From Actinokineospora enzanensis DSM 44649 (GTDB lineage Bacteria; Actinomycetota; Actinomycetes; Mycobacteriales; Pseudonocardiaceae), in the NCBI RefSeq assembly GCF_000374445.1, contig NZ_KB894424.1:62001-126000 (forward strand): DNA of 64,000 nt, in the 5' to 3' direction. The notes under the pieces were generated by a model that was given only the letters and a program-made list of their open reading frames with translations, ran no database searches and was not told where the DNA came from. Shown one piece after another: positions 60,769 to 64,000 of the stretch. Positions within the stretch are counted from its first letter, which is position 1. Each line of letters starts with the position of its first letter. Position numbers and translations under genes: made by a program.

Positions 60769-62331
60769 GTGACCAGTCGAGTGGAAGCCGAGATCGTCGC
60801 CGTGACCGTCTACCCGGGACAGGCCCGGGTCACCCGGCGCGGCGTGCTGAGCGCGTCCGAGGGCGAGCAGCGGGTGGTGGTCGGCGGGCTGCCCGCGTTC
60901 CTGCATGCCGACTCCGTGCGGGTCAGCGGGCGCGGCCCGGCGACCGTGCTGGGCGTGGACGTGCGCCAGGAACGCAACCCGCGCACGACCGACGCCGCCA
61001 CCGTCGAGCTGCGCGCCCGCCGCGACGCGCTGCGCACGGCCCTGCAGGAGCTCGCCGACCGGAACGCCGTCCTGGACGCCCGCGCCGAGCTGCTGGCCAC
61101 CCTCGCCCGGCGCGCGGGCGGCACGTTCGCCCAGGCCCTGGCCAAGGACGAGACCGACCCGGCCCGGGTGGCCGCGGTCGGCGACGCCCTGTCCGACCAG
61201 CTCGCCGAGGTCTACCGGCGGCGGCGCGGGCTGACCGACGAGGTGCGCGCCACCCAGGAGGAGCTCGGCGAGGTGGAGCGGCGGCTGGCCGACCGGGAAC
61301 AGACCGGGGAGCCGGACAACACGGCCATCGACGTGGAGCTGGCGGTCGGCGCGGCGGCGGACATCGAGCTGGAGGTGTCGTACCTGGTCGACGCGGCCAG
61401 CTGGGAGTCCCGCTACGACATCCGGCTGACCGGCTCGACCCTGACGCTCACCTGGTACGGCCTGGTCGCCCAGCACAGCGGCGAGGACTGGCCGGAGTGC
61501 GACCTGCGGCTGTCCACCGCCCGGCCGGCGACCAGCGTGGCGGTGCCCGAGCTGGCACCGTGGTACCTGGACGTGTTCAAGCCGGTCCCGCCGCCCGCGC
61601 CGCGCAGCATGGCCCCGGACGGCGCGGGCTTCGGCGCGGGCGTCCCGCTGGCGGCCGCCGCCCCCGGCGGCTACTCCCCCATGGTCGAGTCCTTCGCCAC
61701 GGCCGAACACGGGGTCGCGGCGACGACGTACCGGCCCAGCCGACCGGTCGCCGTACCGGCCGACGGGACCTCGCACCGCACGACGGTCGCGACGGTGGAG
61801 CTGCCCGCCGACGTGGACTACGTGACGGTGCCCCTGCGCGGGGCGGAGGCGTACCTGCGGGCGACGGTCACGAACACCTCCGACCACACACTCCGGCCGG
61901 GGCGGGCCTCGATCTTCCACGACGCGGAGTTCGTCGGCGTGACGGAGCTCGACGCGTGGGCGCCCGGGGAGGAGGTCGAGCTGGCGTTGGGCATCGACGA
62001 CCGGATCCGGGTGGAGCGGGAGCTGGTGCGCCGGTCCACGAGCAAGGCGGTGCTGGGCGGCACGCGGAAGCAGGAGGCGGCGTACCGGATCGAGATCGGC
62101 AACTACGGTCCACGCCCGGCGAAGATCACCGTGGTCGACCAGGTACCCGTCTCCCGCAGCGAGTCGGTGGAGGTGCGCGACGTGACACTGAAGCCGGAGC
62201 CCGCCGAGCGCACCGACCTGGGCGAGGTCACGTGGAAGCTGGACGTCGCGGCGGGGAAGACCGCCGAGATCACCATCGCTTTCCGTGTCACCGTGGCGAA
62301 GGGGGCCAACCTGGCCGGTTGGCGCGACTGA
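60769..62331 (+). CDS. DUF4139 domain protein (mucoidy inhibitor MuiA-like)
   Basis: A 520-residue protein. The N-terminal DUF4140 domain ('VTVYPGQARVTRRGVLSASE', residue 11) leads to a long coiled coil (residues 75-180), then the DUF4139 beta domain with 'SYLVDAASWESRYDIRLTG' (204), 'WYGLVAQHSGEDWPECDLRL' (227) and 'SKAVLGGTRKQEAAYRIEI' (425). No signal peptide. The function is unknown; related proteins are said to inhibit mucoidy. GTG 60769, divergent from the peptidase. Confidence 0.9.
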   Translation: MTSRVEAEIVAVTVYPGQARVTRRGVLSASEGEQRVVVGGLPAFLHADSVRVSGRGPATVLGVDVRQERNPRTTDAATVELRARRDALRTALQELADRNAVLDARAELLATLARRAGGTFAQALAKDETDPARVAAVGDALSDQLAEVYRRRRGLTDEVRATQEELGEVERRLADREQTGEPDNTAIDVELAVGAAADIELEVSYLVDAASWESRYDIRLTGSTLTLTWYGLVAQHSGEDWPECDLRLSTARPATSVAVPELAPWYLDVFKPVPPPAPRSMAPDGAGFGAGVPLAAAAPGGYSPMVESFATAEHGVAATTYRPSRPVAVPADGTSHRTTVATVELPADVDYVTVPLRGAEAYLRATVTNTSDHTLRPGRASIFHDAEFVGVTELDAWAPGEEVELALGIDDRIRVERELVRRSTSKAVLGGTRKQEAAYRIEIGNYGPRPAKITVVDQVPVSRSESVEVRDVTLKPEPAERTDLGEVTWKLDVAAGKTAEITIAFRVTVAKGANLAGWRD

Positions 62332-62544
62332 CTCCACAGCGTCACAACACATTCACCCCGTCAGGCACCGCGAACGCGGAACCATGCCTGACGTGTCGTT
62401 CGTTGCAAGGCCGTGCGTGTGCGCGGACCGGCCTTCCCGGGGCTTCCGGCCGGGGGCGGCTGCCGACGTAAGTCGACAGCCGGCGACGAACGCGGTGCGT
62501 CGGCCACGCGTGTCGCCGGGCAGTCGCCTGCCTGGCGGGGGCGA

Positions 62545-63456
62545 TCAGGGTTTGAAGGTCTCCAGGACCGTCTCCGCGTGGTCGAGCGAGCGGGCCGGGT
62601 CGGCGTCCGGGCTGCCGATCCCGGGGTCGAAGTTGAGGTCGATGAACACCTCCGTGACGCCCTGGTCCGCCAGCCGCCCCAGGTCGTCGCGGATCTGTTC
62701 GGCGGTGCCGGTCAGCGGGCGGCGGTCGGGGCCGGTCGAGCCACCGGGGCGGAGCAGGACGACACCGCGGGAGATCACCCGCAAGGTGTCCGGGTCGCGG
62801 CCTGCGGACTCGGCGGCGGCGCGGATGATCCGGATCGAGTCGCCGATGGTGGTGAGGTCGGCCCGGCTGCTGCTGATCCAGCCGTCGGCGAGGCGGCCGA
62901 CGCGGCGGAGGGCGGGTGCGGCGGTGGCGCCCAGCAGGATCGGCGGGCCGCCGGGCTGGACCGGTTTCGGGTCCATGCGCGCGGGCGGGACCCGGTAGAA
63001 CTCCCCGTCATGGTCGATGATCTCGTCAGTCCACAAGCGGCGGAGCAGGGGGATGTACTCCTCGGCGCGGCGGCCGCGGCTGGACTTGTCCGCGCCGACG
63101 GCCGCGTACTCCTCCGCCGACCAGCCGATGCCCAGGCCGGCGTCGAGCCTGCCGCCGGAGAGCAGGTCGATGGTGGCCAACTGCTTGGCCAGCAGGGCAG
63201 GGGCGAGGAACGGCAGGTTAACCACGGCTACGCCGAGCCGGACGCGGCTGGTGTGCGCGGCCAGGAACGGCAGAGTGGCGATCGGGTCGAGGACGGCGCG
63301 GTAGGCCTCGCCCCAGTTCTCGTCCGGTGGGTAGAGAAGTCGTTGCATCGTCCACAACGACCGGTAGCCCAGTTCCTCGGCCCGGGTGGCCACCCGCACG
63401 AGATTGTCGACAGTGGCCCATGACCCCGCGACCGGGGCGCCGAATCCGATCTCCAC
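62545..63456 (-). CDS. LLM-class F420-dependent oxidoreductase
   Basis: Flavin- or F420-dependent oxidoreductase of the luciferase-like TIM-barrel family, 303 residues. 'TRAEELGYRSLWTMQRLLYP' (residue 24), 'VRLGVAVVNLPFLAPALLAK' (72), 'GGRLDAGLGIGWSAEEYAA' (99) and 'ILLGATAAPALRRVGRLADG' (174) fit the F420 branch common in actinobacteria. The substrate is unknown. ATG 63456, 38 bases from the divergent peptidase start. Confidence 0.92.
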   Translation of the reverse strand: MEIGFGAPVAGSWATVDNLVRVATRAEELGYRSLWTMQRLLYPPDENWGEAYRAVLDPIATLPFLAAHTSRVRLGVAVVNLPFLAPALLAKQLATIDLLSGGRLDAGLGIGWSAEEYAAVGADKSSRGRRAEEYIPLLRRLWTDEIIDHDGEFYRVPPARMDPKPVQPGGPPILLGATAAPALRRVGRLADGWISSSRADLTTIGDSIRIIRAAAESAGRDPDTLRVISRGVVLLRPGGSTGPDRRPLTGTAEQIRDDLGRLADQGVTEVFIDLNFDPGIGSPDADPARSLDHAETVLETFKP

Positions 63457-63494
63457 ACCGCCACGCTAGCCCAATCGCCGGCAGACTGGCGCGC

Positions 63495-64000
63495 ATGACC
63501 GACGACGCTGCCGACGACCCGTACCTCTGGCTCGAAGACGTGACCGGTGACGCGGCGCTGGACTGGGTCCGCGCGCGCAACGCCGAGACCGAGGCGGTGC
63601 TGACCGGCGGCGAGCGGTTCGAGCGGACCAAGGCGGCGGTGCTGGAGGTGCTCGACGCCGACGACCGGATCCCGTACCCGAAGCGGCGCGGCGAGTTCCT
63701 CTACAACTACTGGCAGGACGGCGCGCACCCGCGCGGTGTGTGGCGGCGCACCACGCTGGCCGAGTACCGCACGGGCGACCCGGACTGGTCGGTGCTGCTG
63801 GACGTCGACGCGCTGGCCGAGCGCGAGGGCGAGAACTGGGTGTGGAAGAGCGCGTCGGTGCTCAAGCCCGACTACCACCTGGCGCTGGTGGAGCTGTCCC
63901 GCGGCGGCGCGGACGCGGCCGTGGTGCGCGAGTTCGACCTGCGCACCGGCGAGTTCGTGCCGGACGGGTTCACGCTGCCGGAGGCGAAGAGCCGGGTGAG
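63495..64000 (+). CDS. prolyl oligopeptidase family peptidase, N-terminal part (cut by window edge)
   Basis: The first 168 residues of a family S9A serine peptidase. 'DDPYLWLEDVTGDAALDWVR' (residue 7) is the typical start; 'GEFLYNYWQDGAHPRGVWRR' (58) opens the beta-propeller that covers the active site. The catalytic domain lies beyond the window. The start ATG 63495 follows the divergent LLM gene. Confidence 0.9.
   Translation, partial: MTDDAADDPYLWLEDVTGDAALDWVRARNAETEAVLTGGERFERTKAAVLEVLDADDRIPYPKRRGEFLYNYWQDGAHPRGVWRRTTLAEYRTGDPDWSVLLDVDALAEREGENWVWKSASVLKPDYHLALVELSRGGADAAVVREFDLRTGEFVPDGFTLPEAKSRV

Overview
The window is high-GC actinomycete chromosome, most likely Pseudonocardiales (a Saccharothrix/Actinokineospora/Amycolatopsis-like organism; an inference without database search). 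Supporting signs are the strong G/C third-position bias, many GTG starts, the primary sigma factor with a charged N-terminal extension, WhiJ-type XRE/DUF397 genes, a polyphosphate glucokinase and a predicted F420-dependent oxidoreductase. From memory, the backbone follows the Mycobacterium tuberculosis Rv2689c-Rv2711 block: TrmA-like methyltransferase, APC permease, ceoB, ceoC, DUF3159, OB-fold protein, hydrolase, DUF3710, dut, DUF3093, DUF4193, cei, suhB, ppgK, sigA, ... DUF3039, ... DUF3099, ... sigB, ... ideR. No rRNA, tRNA, CRISPR array, prophage or transposase gene was seen.

Layout. 1-7.2 kb: a KimA-like APC permease (predicted K+ importer) coupled to a TrmA-family RNA methyltransferase, divergent from two single-unit TrkA proteins, then small envelope and OB-fold genes. 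7.4-14.3 kb: dut and its DUF3710 partner, DUF3093/DUF4193, cei, suhB, ppgK and sigA. 14.7-20 kb: a zinc-ribbon protein, a xylose-type sugar ABC importer and a ROK regulator. 20-21.7 kb: a WhiJ-like XRE regulator, two tandem DUF397 proteins and a divergent small protein. 21.7-28.4 kb: an SF2 helicase, a YihY/BrkB membrane protein and an RND exporter. 28.6-31.1 kb: DUF3039, Spo0M, a HigB-like toxin, an XRE antitoxin and a DUF6941 protein.

31.1-40 kb: psuG and a PfkB sugar kinase flanking an ABC-2 exporter on the other strand, DUF3099, two methyltransferases, an orphan hicB with the last codons of a decayed hicA, dtd, and sigB behind a SigH/SigE-type promoter. 40-49.4 kb: a 61-bp tandem repeat, an XRE protein, class I fumarase, two paralogous lipoproteins, an HxlR regulator divergent from an atypical thiolase, a DUF1996 lipoprotein and an ECF sigma/anti-sigma pair. 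49.5-57.3 kb: a GNAT/acyl-CoA-synthetase fusion (Pat-like) next to acuC, a rhodanese, and an ideR-galK-galE operon. 57.4-64 kb: DUF4192, a secreted PepX-like peptidase, DUF4139, an LLM oxidoreductase and the start of a prolyl oligopeptidase.

The most unusual non-coding structure is a 168-bp, nearly fully palindromic element present twice (4692-4859 and 30941-31108). Each copy supplies the stop codon of the upstream gene, and 5 of the 6 differences between copies keep the predicted RNA stem paired. Other points worth following are the potassium module without TrkH, the HicA remnant, the three-gene toxin-antitoxin operon coupled to spo0M, and the acuC-pat lysine acetylation pair.
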